DNA from: Buxus sempervirens
Lineage: Eukaryota > Streptophyta > Magnoliopsida > Buxales > Buxaceae
NCBI GenBank assembly: GCA_947561395.2
Contig: OX387187.1
Span: forward strand, 23,727,829 to 23,791,828
Direction: 5' to 3'
DNA: 64,000 nt
Position numbers and translations under genes: made by a program. The notes below the pieces were generated by a model that worked only from the letters and a program-made list of their open reading frames with translations, made no database searches and was not told where the DNA came from. How positions within the stretch are numbered: position 1 is the first letter of the stretch; every line of letters starts with the position of its first letter. Shown here in pieces: positions 1 through 11,759 of this stretch.

Positions 1-2348
1 TCATCGCGCAGATGACCCCTGTGTGTGAGCCTATATTCAAGCTGCTAAAGAAAGACAACCCTGTGGTTTGGAATGATGACTGTCAGGTAGCATTCGATAA
101 GATCAAGGCCTATCTGATGAGTCCGCCGACATTGGTCCCGCCTGTCCCAGGACGACCCTTGATTATGTACCTGACAGTCTCCGAGACGGCTGTAGGATGT
201 GTGTTAGGGCAACACGATGAGAAAGGAAGGAAAGAACAAGCAATCTATTACTTGAGCAAGAAATTTACCAACATCGAAGTCAGATACACAGTGCTTGAAA
301 AGACGTGTTGCGCACTGGTCTGGGTAGCTCAGAAGCTCCGACACTATTTGCTTAGTCACACAGTCTTACTGATCTCCAATCTGGACCCATTGAAATACAT
401 CTTTGAAAAGCCGGTCTCCACTGGTAGGGTTGCCAGGTGGCAAGTCCTTTTATCTGAGTATGACATTGTCTACACAACTAAAAAGGCGATAAAAGGGCAA
501 GCTATGGCAGATCACTTGGCAGAGCATCCCCTGCCGGACTACCAACCACTTCTCACTCACTTCCCGGATGAAGATGTGATGTGTACTGAGTCTGCAGATG
601 ATACAGAGGAAACTAAGTGGCAGATGTTCTTTGACGGGGCAGTGAATGTAAATGGAAAAGGGATCGGAGCAGTGCTAATCTCCCCAGACGGTGTCCATCA
701 CCCGATAGCAGCAAAACTTCTGTTTGATTGCACTAGCAACATGGCCGAATATGAAGCATGTGTGTTAGGCTTGCGAGCAGCAATCGAGATGCATATACAA
801 GAGCTAAAATTATTTGGTGATTCAAGTCTTATCATCTATCAAGTGATGGGAGACTGGAAGACCAGAGATGTGAAATTAGTGCCATACCAGGAGCTGGTCA
901 AGGAATTAGAAGAGGAATTTGAAAGCGTGACATTCGACTACATGCCACGAGATGGGAACCGATTTGCAGATGCGCTGGCTACGCTGGCATCAATGGCCAC
1001 CATCACGGGTGATACTTGGGTACAACCATTGGAGATAGAAATTCGGCGCTACCCTATTTACTGCTTCAGTGTAGAGAAAAGCGCACCCGAAGAAGAGCCT
1101 TGGTACGCGGACGTCGAAAGGTACATAAGGAACAGAATTTTGCCAGAAGGTGCCTCAGCTATAGAGAAGCGAACTATCCAAAGGTTGGTAGGGCAGTACT
1201 TCTACAGTGGGGGCAGGCTGTACAAGAAGTCATACAACGACTCTCTACTGCTATGCGTCAGAGAAGCCGAAGCGCAGAAATTGATTGAGGAAGTCCATGG
1301 AGGGTTGTGCGGCGCACACATGAATGGGCATATGCTAGCAAGGAAGATTCTAAGGATGGGCTATTACTGGATGACCATGGAAGCCGACTACTACGCTCAA
1401 TTTAGGAAATGCCAGTTATGCCAGATTTATGCCGACAATATCCATGCGCCGCCGAATACGTTGTACTCCATGACATCACCTTGGCCATTCGCCATTTGGG
1501 GAATCGACATGATAGGCCAGGTTCATCCAATGGCTTCAAACGGGCATTGGTTCATCTTAGTGGCAATTGACTATTTTACCAAGTGAGTAGAGGCCATGTC
1601 CTTCGTGGATGTGAAGAAATCTCATGTGCTCAAGTTTATCAGAAACAATATAGTCTGTCGCTACGGAGTTCCAGAAGCAATCATCATAGACAATGCAAAG
1701 AATCTGAATAATACGGACATGGAAAAGATGTGTGAAGATCTGAAGATCAGACATCTAAACTCCACGGCATACCGGCCCAAGATGAATGGGGCAGTAGAGG
1801 CTGCCAACAAGAATCTGAAGAAGATACTTGAGAAAATGGTAGTCACTTACAGAGACTGGCATGAGAAGCTGCCCTATGCACTGCACGCCTATCGGATGTT
1901 GATTAGGACATCGACCGGGGCAACCCCGTTCTCCCTGGTATATGGAATGGAAGCAGTCCTCCCAATGGAAGCACAGATTCCGTCGCTCATAATTCTAAAG
2001 GAATCTGAAATCAGTGACGTCGAATGGGAAGAATCCAGATTTGACCAATTGCGATTATTGGATGAAAAGAGGATCAAGGCTTTGTGCCATGGCCAGCTCT
2101 ATCAACAGAGAGTGGCACGAGCCTACAACAAGAAAGTGAAGCCACGACAATTCAAGGTGGGAGACCTGGTACTAAAGAGAATCTTTCCTCATCAAGAGGA
2201 CAATAGAGGGAAATTCAAGCCAAACTACGAAGGGCCATTCGTAATCCACAAGGTTCTGTCCCGAGGAGCACTTATCCTGCAAGAAATGGACGGGGCAATT
2301 TTTCCTGAGCCGATAAATGCAGACGCAGTCAAACTGTACTATGCCTAA
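1..2348 (+). pseudogene. pol 3' half of element A: RT tail, RNase H, second RNase H, integrase
   Basis: Order read from the translation: the RT thumb/connection comes first, then the first RNase H (about 150-510). Next is the second, archaeal-type RNase H (about 615-1000), beginning WQMFFDGA and ending ALATLASM. The integrase His/Cys domain follows (about 1290-1430, HGGLCGAHMNGH with CQLCQ), then the integrase core (about 1490-1950) and the C-terminal domain with KVGDLVLKR and a GPFVI segment, ending near 2348. In life this polyprotein part degrades the RNA strand during reverse transcription and inserts the cDNA. It is closely related to the pol of element B at 53761-57383, which is on the other strand. 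It is a broken fossil with about one break in the visible part. Confidence 0.88.
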
Positions 2349-2906
2349 GATCATTCTGATTGGGAAATGAAGGGAGGCCATCCTTGACTCTCCTTTAAAC
2401 TGTAAATCCTTCCAAATACCTTAAAATTTTCCCCTAGTTAGACAATTTTGAGCCTTAAAATTTTTTCAACCCGTTACAAGTGTTCTACACATCAAACGGG
2501 GCATTCCTGGCAAAGCAAAAAGAAACAGGGCATTCTTGCCCAGAAAAAACCTCAAAAAGAAGAGAAAATGCAATAGAAAAAGAAAGAAAAAAAGAAAGAA
2601 AGAAAAAATGGGGAAATGTTTACCCGCCAAGAAATACAAAGATGAAAATAAGCCAGGATGTAAGTCCCACAAGTAATAAAAGTAGCACACTTTGCAAACC
2701 CAAATGAATAAGCCTTTTTTTTTTAGCCACTTATCCTTTCTTTCATAACCAAGACCAAGCCTACATTTCGTCCTATCTCTAAGACCTCTCTCAGATCCCG
2801 AAAGGAATGATCAAGGCAAACAGTTAAGTCAGCATTCGACAGCAATGACGGAATTCAGAGTTTCCTAGAAAGGCTGGACACAGTGAAAACCCGAAAAAAG
2901 GGGCGT
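2349..2906 (+). other. 3' untranslated region and polypurine tract of element A
   Basis: Non-coding A-rich sequence follows the pol end. It finishes in a purine run (2893-2906, GAAAAAAGGGGCGT) placed just before TGTGTGG, the proposed LTR start. Element B has the same arrangement before its LTR (AAGAGGGGGCAGT then TGTAGACACC on its strand), which supports reading this as the plus-strand primer site. Confidence 0.55.
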
Positions 2907-3422
2907 TGTGTGGTTAGTCAAAAAAAAAAAAAAGAAGAGAAGAACTGGTCACATCTAGTTTGAGCAAAGCCAGAAACAGAGGAGAGCAGTGACAGTGGCA
3001 GACATTAAAACTGAGAAAATTGCACAGATCTGAGAGGTTTTAGACCGACAGGTTGCGCCTAAGTTAAAGACTTCACAGTGGCATGTGATGACAATGCTAC
3101 TGAAAATACCAAGCACTCCAAGTCCCGTCTGACCCTGGGAAATTTCTTTGATATTGCAAATACAGGCACACACCAACACACCTGTCTTCTCTATAATTGT
3201 TCTGCTTAACTGTTTGAGGCTCCACATTGAGCTACTAACCTGAGTTGATAGTCTCTTAACCTTGGCAGAGGCCGCTTCTAGCTGCAATGGGCAAAAGGGC
3301 TCAAAGCAAGAAGAAAATAAGAATGCTTTGCATTTATCCCCAGCTAGTCCAAGACTGACCTATTGTTCCTTTCCCGACTTCACAGGTACAGCAAGAATGG
3401 GATAACGGGCGTCCCCCCTCAA

Positions 3423-3868
3423 ATCCCCAGTGGAGTTCTTTCAGTAAACGGAGAATAATACCCTCCAAAATCCCCAGTGGAAGACCTTCAGCAAGCAAGG
3501 GATGACACCCTTACATCCCCAGTAGAGTCCTCTCAAGCAATAAGAGAGTGGTACCTGATGATGTAGACTTCTCAAGCCTCACCCAGTCTGAAGAGGCCGG
3601 CTTTGAGAAGAAGAGCGGAAAGAAGACAAACAAGCTCTCATCAATCCTTAGTGGAGTCTCTCGCACCCAACAAAAGCACAGACGAGCATAAGGAACTCAC
3701 ACCAGAGCAGAGGGAAAAGGCTTTACAAAGAAATAATGACAGCATGAGGAATCCCCACTTATCCCCAATGGAGCTTCCTTCCCCAGGGAACTCCCACGCT
3801 TGTCAGGAACAAGGCTCGAAAGAAGAGGGAATAAGGGAAAGATTCCTGCCCAATCCCCAGCAACAGTC
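3423..3868 (+). repeat. dispersed repeats resembling a tRNA-Arg 3' end
   Basis: Seven short copies of a motif near ATCCCCAGTGGAGTC occur at about 3423, 3470, 3515, 3643, 3761, 3780 and 3852. The strand shown matches the T-arm and acceptor 3' strand of plant tRNA-Arg(ACG), which ends ATCCCCAGCGGAGTCG before CCA. It is therefore complementary to a TGGCGACTCC-type primer binding site. Copies are spaced 45-130 bp apart and are individually degenerate. Confidence 0.6.
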
Positions 3869-4621
3869 ACACCAAGCTAGGGAGCCTCTCCAAGAGAACA
3901 AACCAGCCAGAGAGCACTACCAAAGAAAGAATAATAAGACATAAAGAAGAATGAGCATAAACGAAGATATCATTGGGCAAGATGGCCCTTTTGTAATTTT
4001 TGATTTCACACTTTTGTAAATAGAGTAAAGCAGGTGTGTGAGCTCCCTTGAGGCACTGGACAGCGCTGGAAGCACCTCCTCACCAACACCAGCTCCTCCT
4101 CCACTCTTCCTTCCTCTTTTCTCCATTCGGTCCGCGTCCTAACCCAACCCTTGGCCATCACATTCCTTAAAAAAAGAAAAGTCTGAAGTCACCTAAAAGC
4201 TTTAATGGAACAAACAAGAAGAATATTGTCAAGTGTCTGGCATCGACGCCGAAATAGGTCGGTGAGCTCAAGCCCAATCTAATCTCTTTCAAACTTAAAA
4301 CGAACGCCGAAGAGTTGCCCTACAAAAACCCGAAAGCAAAGGGTAAGGAAACTCTGAAGCCACGAAGTGACGCCACATGATTTGGCCGCTTCCCTCTCAA
4401 AATGAAAATTTCAAAGGACTTAGCTCGTCGACAGAAATGCCAGGCGCAAAAACGAGATTCTTTTTCTCTTTGCCGTTCATCCGCAAGGTGACTCTGGCAA
4501 AGAGGGGCAGCTATAAGCACCTCATTTTTGCGCTCCCAAAAAGCAAGAAATGCAAAGCCCGGCTAAAAAGTCAAACCCTGAGGGGTGAAAAGTTGACCGT
4601 TTAATCAGATAAAATTTGGCC

Positions 4622-5005
4622 ACCTTGCTTTATCTCAATGAATAGAGAATCCCGACACGAGTCCAACGCAACTGGGTTTGTAGGAATCGGAGTCCGGATG
4701 AAGGTTCTGCGGGCGGTCAAACTTAAGGAAGAGCCGAGAGTTGACTTTTCCTCGAATTACGTGCCCAGTACCTTGCTCTATACCATTGGATAAAGAATCT
4801 CGACACGATTCCAACGCAACTGAGTTTGCAGGGATCGGAGTCCGAATGAAGGTTCTGCGGGCAGTCAAACTTAAGGGAAGGCCAAAAGTTGACTTTTTCT
4901 CGAACCCCGTGCCAAATGCTTAACCCTACGTCATTAAATAGAGGGCTCCGATACGAGTTCAACGCAATTGAGTTTGCTCAAATCGGAGTTCGGATGAAGG
5001 AGATA
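4622..5005 (+). repeat. three diverged direct repeats (about 150 bp) in LTR A
   Basis: Three copies start near 4622, 4770 and 4925. Each holds in order an ATAGAGAATC-like stretch, CCAACGCAACTGAGTTTG, GGAATCGGAGTCCGGATGAA and, in the first two, TTCTGCGGGCGGTCAAAC. The third is shortened. Such arrays are common in the U3 of large Tat LTRs. Confidence 0.75.
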
Positions 5006-5045
5006 TGAGCTTTCGAAGTTTCCGAGCAGAAAACCGGAAATTGCA

Positions 5046-5073
5046 CACGTGGCGCAGGAACTGCCCACGTGGC
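5046..5073 (+). promoter_or_regulatory. paired G-box motifs in U3 of LTR A
   Basis: Two identical CACGTGGC motifs lie at 5046-5053 and 5066-5073, 20 bp apart. They match the plant G-box/ABRE core bound by bZIP and bHLH factors, and lie about 430 bp before the LTR TATA box. Role inferred from motif and position only. Confidence 0.4.
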
Positions 5074-5237
5074 AGCCAACGCAGCAAAATATCTCGGGGA
5101 CTAAATCTTGAATATCAAAAAATCACAAGGACTAAACAAAATTCGTACGGGGCAATCCGTAGATATCCAAAAGTGTCAAATCAGTCGAATCAGTCGAATC
5201 GGTCAGGTCGAGGGGCAAATCCATAATTTTTCGATTT

Positions 5238-5486
5238 GTATCCGGAATTTAATGCCGGATACACTTGCCCCTCTTCATATCTGGACTCCAAGACCAGATA
5301 CAAAGATTTGCCCAGCGAGATTCGCGCCGATTCTCCGACAAATTCGCGGCGGAATTAAATTTTGGCAATCATTATGTTTTGTATCCGGCCTTCAAGGCCG
5401 GATACAAATGAGGCTTAGTGTATCCGGCCTTGGAGGCCGGATACACATGGTTTATAATGTATCCGGCCTTCAAGGCCGGATACATT
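5238..5486. repeat. palindrome cluster upstream of the LTR A TATA box
   Basis: Three near-perfect palindromes share the arm GTATCCGGCCTT: 5381-5405 (12-bp arms, 1-nt centre), 5419-5445 (12-bp arms, 3-nt centre) and 5456-5486 (15-bp arms, 1-nt centre). Two weaker members lie at 5238-5262 and 5278-5300. The last ends 9 bp before the TATA box. The reading frame open across them has no protein-like character. Confidence 0.85.
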
Positions 5487-5494
5487 AAGAATGT

Positions 5495-5520
5495 TATAAA
5501 AGGGGGCAGCAGCCCCCTTT
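5495..5520 (+). promoter_or_regulatory. TATA box with overlapping hairpin, LTR A
   Basis: TATAAAAG at 5495-5502 is the best core promoter in this LTR. It overlaps an inverted repeat with 9-bp arms (AAAGGGGGC, loop AGCA, GCCCCCTTT; 5499-5520). A pyrimidine-rich leader-like stretch follows (about 5535-5700). Transcription would start near 5525, at the U3/R boundary. Confidence 0.55.
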
Positions 5521-6954
5521 CCAATGGTTGCTGGCCTTCACCCTTTTCTCCCCTTTCCTTCCTCATCCGAACCACTCCCTTTTCAGCTCTCTTGCCACTA
5601 CCACCTCCCCACTTCACCCCAAAGCCACTCCATCCCCTATCCACCTTCTTCCTCTTCAATTACTCCCCATCAAGTGAAGGTGGTCTTGCTGCTGCTATTA
5701 AGAGAAGGAACCTCCAGCTGCTGTTGGGCTTCAAGGAGCTGCCTACACCACCCAAGAGAGCCTACTAACCACCAGGTATCATTTCTTGTCCCATTTTATT
5801 CAATATATATGAGATTGAGTGCATTTCGTGAAGTTAAAAAAGTGTGTTGCCTCCCATGGTTGAGAGCTGCCATCTCCCACATTCTCTGCATGTTGTTCAC
5901 ACCATGGAAGCCTCCAAGTAAGGAAGAGGTTTAAATTTCGTCCTAGGGAGAGAAGAGGGTTTGCTTTATGCACTTTTGGGTCTCCTTATGCTACTGTTTT
6001 GTATATCTGGAATGTGTATTTTAGTTGCTGGTTTGTATGCTCAGCTTCTTCAGGTTGTGGTTTTGTTTCCATTAAGAGGAGCTTGTTCCTCTTTCACTTC
6101 ATCCAATGTACCCCTATAACAACCTCCATTTCTCTTCTTGTTCTTCCCTTTTCTCACCTTTTCTTACATCTTTTTTTGTTGAGTGTTTTGCTGCTGGCCG
6201 TACACCTTTTGTTTGCTTTTCTTGGCTGCAGTTACAGCATGCATGCCTCCCACATATCTCTGTTTTGGTGTGAGTTCAATTGTTAATTGGTAGACATACT
6301 AAGATGTCAATTAGACTTTCTGTTTATACATGTAATTACTGTCCTTTTTTTTGTGTCTTCCTTTCCTTACTTTGCTGCTGCTAAAGATGTACTAACATGC
6401 TCCCCCCAGCCCCCTTTCTCTATATGTTGTTTTGACCCTTAACAGGTCTTTGTTTGCCTTTTTTTTTCTTACTTGCTGTTTGGTGCTTAGCAAACATGCT
6501 CCCCTACCCCATGTATGGTTGTTTCTATTAAACCACGCATGCTACTAATTAGGTGCACCAATCTTGTCTTTGTTTTGCCGTTTTTTTTTTCTCATGCATA
6601 AGTATATCAGCATGCTCCCAACCCCCTAATCTGCTGCCATGGCTTAAGCAAGCTGCTGCCGGAGGTGGTGGCAGCACCCTTCACCCTTGGTAGCACACCA
6701 AGCATGTCCTAAACTTAACATACTGGTTGTTGTCCCCCTGTTCATAGTGGGTTTTGTTTACTTCCCATGAGTATGCAACATGCCAAGAAGAGAGAACTTC
6801 CTTTCCTTGTATATCCACGACTTAGAAGTCCAAAAACGGTCTAATCTCCTTAATTAGAAACCCCTTAAAGTCCTCCTAAAAACTAGAAGAAGATCCCCAA
6901 GCAAAAGGAAATAAATCCGCAAAGTTCGGAATTTCATAACAGGTTTTATTACTT

Positions 6955-7180
6955 GAACGTTCGAACGTTCATCAAACGCGGGTCGAATGTTCAGGTCAAA
7001 AAGTTGTTTTCTCTTTTCTTGTTCGAACGTTCATCGAACGGCCAGCGAATGCTGCTCATAATTTCACTATCTTTTCACCACCGTTCGACCGACAGTCGAA
7101 TGTTCAGCGAACGCTGCTCTCGGGTTTCTCTGCAGAACACCAACGTTCGAACGGCAGGCGAACGGCCAGCGAACGCTGAT
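6955..7180. repeat. about 61-bp repeats built on GAACGTTC palindromes
   Basis: Four copies start near 6955, 7021, 7082 and 7143. The first contains the perfect 16-bp palindrome GAACGTTCGAACGTTC (6955-6970). Later copies carry variants such as GTTCGAACGTTC and CAGCGAACGCTG. They lie downstream of the LTR A promoter, in what would be the transcribed part of the LTR. Confidence 0.75.
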
Positions 7181-7199
7181 CATATCTTCTACAATTTGA

Positions 7200-8112
7200 C
7201 TCCGATTGTCGCGCCGTTTGGACCGTGACTTCTATAATCACCAAGAGTATCTCTACATCAACAAATTAGATACATCTGTGATGGTTTACACCAAAACTAT
7301 TAAAGCAATAGGGTTTCCGGGTCGCCCGGAAACCCAACATGGGACCTGGACCGCCGGTCCAATTCGAATGCATAGTGGGCCTTCCAATGGGGTCCACCCA
7401 GCCCAATAAACCTAAAAGCATGAGAAATAAGCAAGTTAAGCAAATTTGACTTATTGAACCATATGGACCAGACCCAATGCGGTCCACCCGGATTTGTTTT
7501 ATGGAATGATATCTGAATTGCATAGTTTGGCCGAGACCCGAGGTTAGGGCCTATCGGGCCCGTCAAAGCCCAAAAAACTAACCAAGTGAGGGTTCAAAAC
7601 CCTAACTTCACTTAACTTGGGATTTCAAGCCTAAGAATTGGACTACGGGCCCCAAGCCCAATGTCCAACCCACCTGGGTGAATTTAAATAAGATAAATTA
7701 AAAACAGCTTGGCAACCATCATGGGGGCCCCCCAGGGGCCCGCAAACCAACGCCGGCCCACTATTTGCACAAAAACCACTTAAGCTTCAAACCTGAACCT
7801 TAATCTAAAATCAATTTACTTAACCTAAGCCCACAAGGCCTCCTAGGTTAGACAGAGGCCCACCAGGGGCACAGGGGCTTACCCAAGCCCACCAAGGACA
7901 CCTTGGGCCTTCCAACGGGGCCCATCCAATCAGACTCAGACAATTTAAGTTAAGCAAAGATAAAATCAACTAAAAGGACCCACACCAACCTAGGTGGTCC
8001 CACTAAGACTTAACTGAATGGCATGCTGGATTAGGAATCGGGTGAGAACCAAATAGTAAGCTAACTCAAACTAGGGAACCCACGGGACCCGTCATCCGAC
8101 GGGGCGGACTGG
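7200..8112 (+). other. GC-rich LTR sequence, no gene seen
   Basis: This stretch is rich in GGGCCC- and GGTCCACCC-like words and has no credible reading frame. I treat it as the downstream part of LTR A. A separate nested repeat here cannot be excluded. Confidence 0.4.
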
Positions 8113-8278
8113 GGTGTCTACGGACTTCCCCAGACCGGAACCGAGACCTGTCTCAGAATCTCAAGCCGCAGACCAAAAGCCCTAAATAGACAAAATTAGG
8201 CACCTAGGTGTCCGCCTGCACCCCATCAGGCGGTGGCGACTCCGAATCACCCCGTGCCGCGTTTCCCACGCACACACA

Positions 8279-9735
8279 CTTGTCTTGGGCAAACGTGCTA
8301 TAAAATCTATGGTGATGCAATCCCACTTCCATTCTGCTATAGGCAATGGATTCAACAACCTTGCTGGCCTTTGATGCTCTGCTTTTACCTGTTGACATGT
8401 TAAACATCTTACCACAAAATCAGAAACACTGTTCTTCATATTCTTCCACCAATATCCTTTCCTCAAATCCTTAGACATCTTATTATCCCCTGGATGAATA
8501 GAATATTTTGATCTATGTGCCTCCTTCATGATCTCATCATGAAGACTTTTTAAATATGGCACACTTATCCTTCCTTTAAATTTGATGACACCCTACTCAT
8601 CCTTGACCCAATCAGTCCTAGTCTCATCATCTGCCAATTTCTGTAATTGAGCATCATCTCTTTGTGCATTCCCAATCTTCTGTGTCAATGTAGATGTAAC
8701 CACAAAGTAGCTAAAGTAGTTGCATCCCAAGCCTGTAACTCCATGCCAGGTAGCTCATCTGAAAGGGGTTTCGCTATCCTCCACTCTCAAACCATCAAAT
8801 ATGCAACTAAACTCTCTTTTTCCTGCTTAGTGCATCTGCTCTTGCTTAGTGCATCTACCACTACATTGGCCTTTCCTAGATGATACTGTAATGAAAAGTC
8901 AAAATCCTTAATGAACTCCATCTTTGCCTCATGGTCAGTTCTTTCTGTGAGAACAAATATTTTAAGCTTTTATGATCTGAAAACAACTCAAATTTCTCAC
9001 CATAGAGGTAGTGTCTCCGTATCTTCAAAGCAAACACTACAGCTGCTAACTCCAAATCATGTGTAGGGTATTTCCGCTCATGAAGCTTCAACTGCGTAGA
9101 TGGATAAGCTATGACCTTATCATCTGGCATAAGCACACAAGCTAGACCAAAAGTGAAGCATTTGCATAAACACTAAATAGTTCTCCACTCTTAGGCAACA
9201 CTTGGATAGGTGATGAGGTCAATCTACTCTTAAGATCTTCAAAGGCTTTTTCACACTCATCTGTCCATTCAAATCTGACCCCATTTCTCATCAACTTGGT
9301 TAATTGCACTGCTATCTTGGAAAACCCTTCTATAAATCTTCTATAGTAACCTGCCAACCCTTCTGTAAATCTTCTGATTTCACTAACATTCTTTAGCACT
9401 TCCCACTTCAATATTGCCTCTACCTTGGACTGATCCACTATAATTCCATTCTTACACACCACATGTCCTAGGAACTTCAACTCTTCCTTCCAATAGGTTC
9501 TCTGCCTTGGCATATAATTGGTGTTCTCTTAAAGTCCGAAGTGTGATATGCAAATGTCTTTAATGCTCTTCCCTAGAACCAGAGTAGATGAGGATATCAT
9601 CCACAAATATGACAATAAACTGGTCTAGGTAGGGCTTGAACATCCTGTGTATTAGGTCCAAAAAAACAGCTAGTGCGTTAGTCAAACCAAAAGGTAAAAC
9701 AACAAATTCATAGTGACCATAACAAGTAAGATTTA
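8279..9735 (-). pseudogene. chromovirus (Tekay/Del-like) Ty3/gypsy pol fragment
   Basis: Read on the - strand from right to left: RT palm segments with a [11 protein letters not shown]-type catalytic box (about 9570-9620), the RT end and RNase H (about 8880-9500, with [11 protein letters not shown]), then the integrase His/Cys domain (about 8390-8560, CLTCQQVKAEHQRP) and the start of the core (DFIARLPKT, near 8280-8300). The fragment stops at LTR A, so its remainder should continue left of element A outside the window. The right end near 9735 meets unrelated AT-rich DNA. It is an old fossil with several breaks. Confidence 0.85.
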
Positions 9736-10265
9736 CCTATCTATTTTATTTTTGAAAATAAATCATATTTACTGAAAATGTAATATGTTAAATAGAGTTT
9801 CATACAATCACGATTGAAATTGAAATAGAAATAAAATATTAATTAATGAAGAAAATTTTAAAAATAAACAAGTTGATGAGTTCAACCCGTTTATTATCAT
9901 GTCGGATTTGGGTTGTCGATTTCTCAACCCATTAATAAAACAGGCTTGACCCCAACCCATTAGAACTAACTGGACCCGACACAACCCATTTCAAGCTGCT
10001 ATTCATTAATCCATACTATCAAAGGAAGCACAGTGTTGGTAATTCAATCTTTAAGCAGGTTTAATTTTTTTCTCATGCAAATATCGAAGACGGTATTATT
10101 ACGTATGTGCTCCACAAACTTCAAATATTTATCCTATTAGTTTCAAGGCTCTAAACCCCCATGTTTGTATTTTTAGACTACAAAGTGCATATTTCTATCC
10201 TCTTATTTTCAAGGCTATGGACCTCGAAGCTTGTATTTTATACTGTTAGCAAAGCCTTCATATTT
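9736..10265. other. AT-rich spacer with a possible hAT-MITE remnant
   Basis: No gene is seen. The part at 9885-10015 has interspersed CAACCCGTTT, ACCCGACACAACCC and GGGTTG words like the interior of the hAT-like element at 31505-31945, but no clear termini or target duplication. Confidence 0.35.
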
Positions 10266-11129
10266 GAATTTTTGAGTTGTTTTCTTTTTTTTGGAAAAGG
10301 TAAGATGTATATATAAGTGTGAAACCCTGTTTCAATACCTCTAGCAAACGCTAATCAGTAAGCTTATTGTGTAGGCGAAGTTGGAGGAACCCAAGCTTGA
10401 AGCCAGGCAAAGTGGCAAAGCCCCGGCTCGTCAGTGACCTATGAGGGCGAGTAATCTCTATTTGGTTAAATAAGATGTGTTGTGTTGAGAAAAGTGACTA
10501 AGTGTTGGTTGGCATGGTGCAATAGGAGATGGAGTGACAAAAGGGTAATATTTGATGTCTTGAGGGAGGACTTTTGTTTAAGTGTAAAAGAACCCAAAAC
10601 AAAACAAAAACCCCATTCGACTAAACCCCACACCCGACCCTCTCTCTCTCCCTCTCTTCTTCTTCATCTACCTCCTCCTCCCTTCCCACTTTCATCTTCA
10701 TCTTCATCTTCTCATTTTATTCCCATCACAATCCTTTCCCCTTTATTATTGAAGTCCACTTGAAGAAAAACCCAAGCTGTAGTGATTTTCGTTTGGAGCT
10801 TTTCTTGGAGATTTGTGGAGCACCAACTAAAGAGCAACCAAGGGTGCTGTTCGTGTGTTGATTTGGAATCAAGAAGACTTACTTAAGTGTTTGCAAGAGG
10901 AAAGCAACACCACCCCTCCCACATTTCAAATTTTCGGCCATTTTCATGTATGAGATGTGAATGTTAGGGTTTGATATGTGAAATGTTTATTTGTGTAATT
11001 CAAGAGGATTTTTCTTAGGGGTTTTGTTGGTAGTAGATAACTACACATGCTAGGAGCAATTTAGAGCCCAAAAACACCCAAAACGAGTGAGATTTGAGAC
11101 AAATCACAAATCCCCAAAAGTTCGGATTT

Positions 11130-11310
11130 CGCGAACTGACGAGAAGCACTGTCGCCTGAACAGCCACTCGAGCGCAGCATCGGGCGATAGTGTTGAGTAG
11201 AGACCTAAGGCATGGCCGCTCGAGCGACTACTCTAGCGACCTGCCTAAACAGAGAGAACCCGAGAGCAAATTCTTAGCCGCTCGAAGCAGGCTCTAGCGA
11301 CCTATCAAGG
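11130..11310. repeat. CGCTCGAGCG-type palindrome cluster in the chromovirus LTR
   Basis: Three repeats near 11162, 11216 and 11278 carry CACTCGAGCG, CGCTCGAGCG and CGCTCGAAGC followed by CTAGCGACC- or GGGCGA-like words, 54-62 bp apart. The position is downstream of the CT-rich leader. It parallels the GAACGTTC array of LTR A without sequence similarity. Confidence 0.7.
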
Positions 11311-11759
11311 GCCCTACCCTGTTTTCCCAATTTTTGTCCAAATTGAACTAAGGATTGATTTTGTGTGAATCCAACTTATGTGTAAGTGAGAGTTAGATGT
11401 TTAGGAGGTGTTCGAACTAGAGTTGTCACAGAATTCCAAATAGTAAAGATTTTGGATACGTTTTGCTAGAATGGGTCTTATAAAGAGTTTATGTTCCAGA
11501 TCTTTATAGAAGTGGGATAAAGTGATTCCACCACTTCAAATACCTTCCAAATAACCTATTCAAGTTGAATACAAGGACCAAACCCAAGTTGCATAAGTTT
11601 CAAGAGTATTGAGGCATAGATTGCCAAGTTAAGTCGTAGAATGTGGAAAATTCCCAAAAAGAGGATGTTACCCAGATTGAACCACTGTAGACACCCCAAA
11701 TTGCACTAAAAATGAGAAAATAATTGAAAATATTAATTGGGATTTGAAACAAGTCAAAA

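Larger units (their letters stand above)
1..8278 (+). mobile_element. Tat-lineage Ty3/gypsy LTR element A (3' part only)
   Basis: The element enters from the left edge. Visible parts in order are the end of the pol region (1-2348), an untranslated stretch (2349-2892), a polypurine tract (2893-2906) and a long 3' LTR (2907-8278). A second RNase H domain between the first RNase H and integrase is the hallmark of the Tat group (Ogre, Retand, Grande relatives). Chromovirus integrase coding sequence resumes directly after 8278 on the opposite strand, so A is inserted in that older element; CTTGT (8279-8283) is the expected target duplication, whose partner would lie left of the window. It is a fossil: the visible pol has about one break. 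Confidence 0.8.
2907..8278 (+). repeat. 3' LTR of element A, about 5.4 kb
   Basis: The proposed LTR starts TGTGTGG right after a polypurine tract and ends CACACACA, so the ends form a short inverted repeat. Near its 3' end, 8113-8135 (GGGGTGTCTACGGACTTCCCC-like) and 8234-8244 (TGGCGACTCCG) line up with the same two landmarks near the ends of the Tat solo LTR (about 13267 and 13415) and of the LTR of element B (about 43595 and 43472, - strand). The LTR holds several repeat clusters, a TATA box at 5495 and a hairpin. Very long LTRs are known in Ogre-type elements. The right end is better supported than the left; a nested insertion inside it is possible. Confidence 0.6.

Noticed and set aside
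5372-5768. Frames with MYPALEAGY-like repeats on both strands
   Set aside because: They come from translating the palindromes of LTR A; the resemblance between strands follows from self-complementarity.
8105-8125. GGGGTGTCTACG as the true end of LTR A
   Set aside because: It aligns better with the internal GGTGCCTAACACCTTCCCC box of the other Tat LTRs, and the chromovirus sequence resumes only after 8278.
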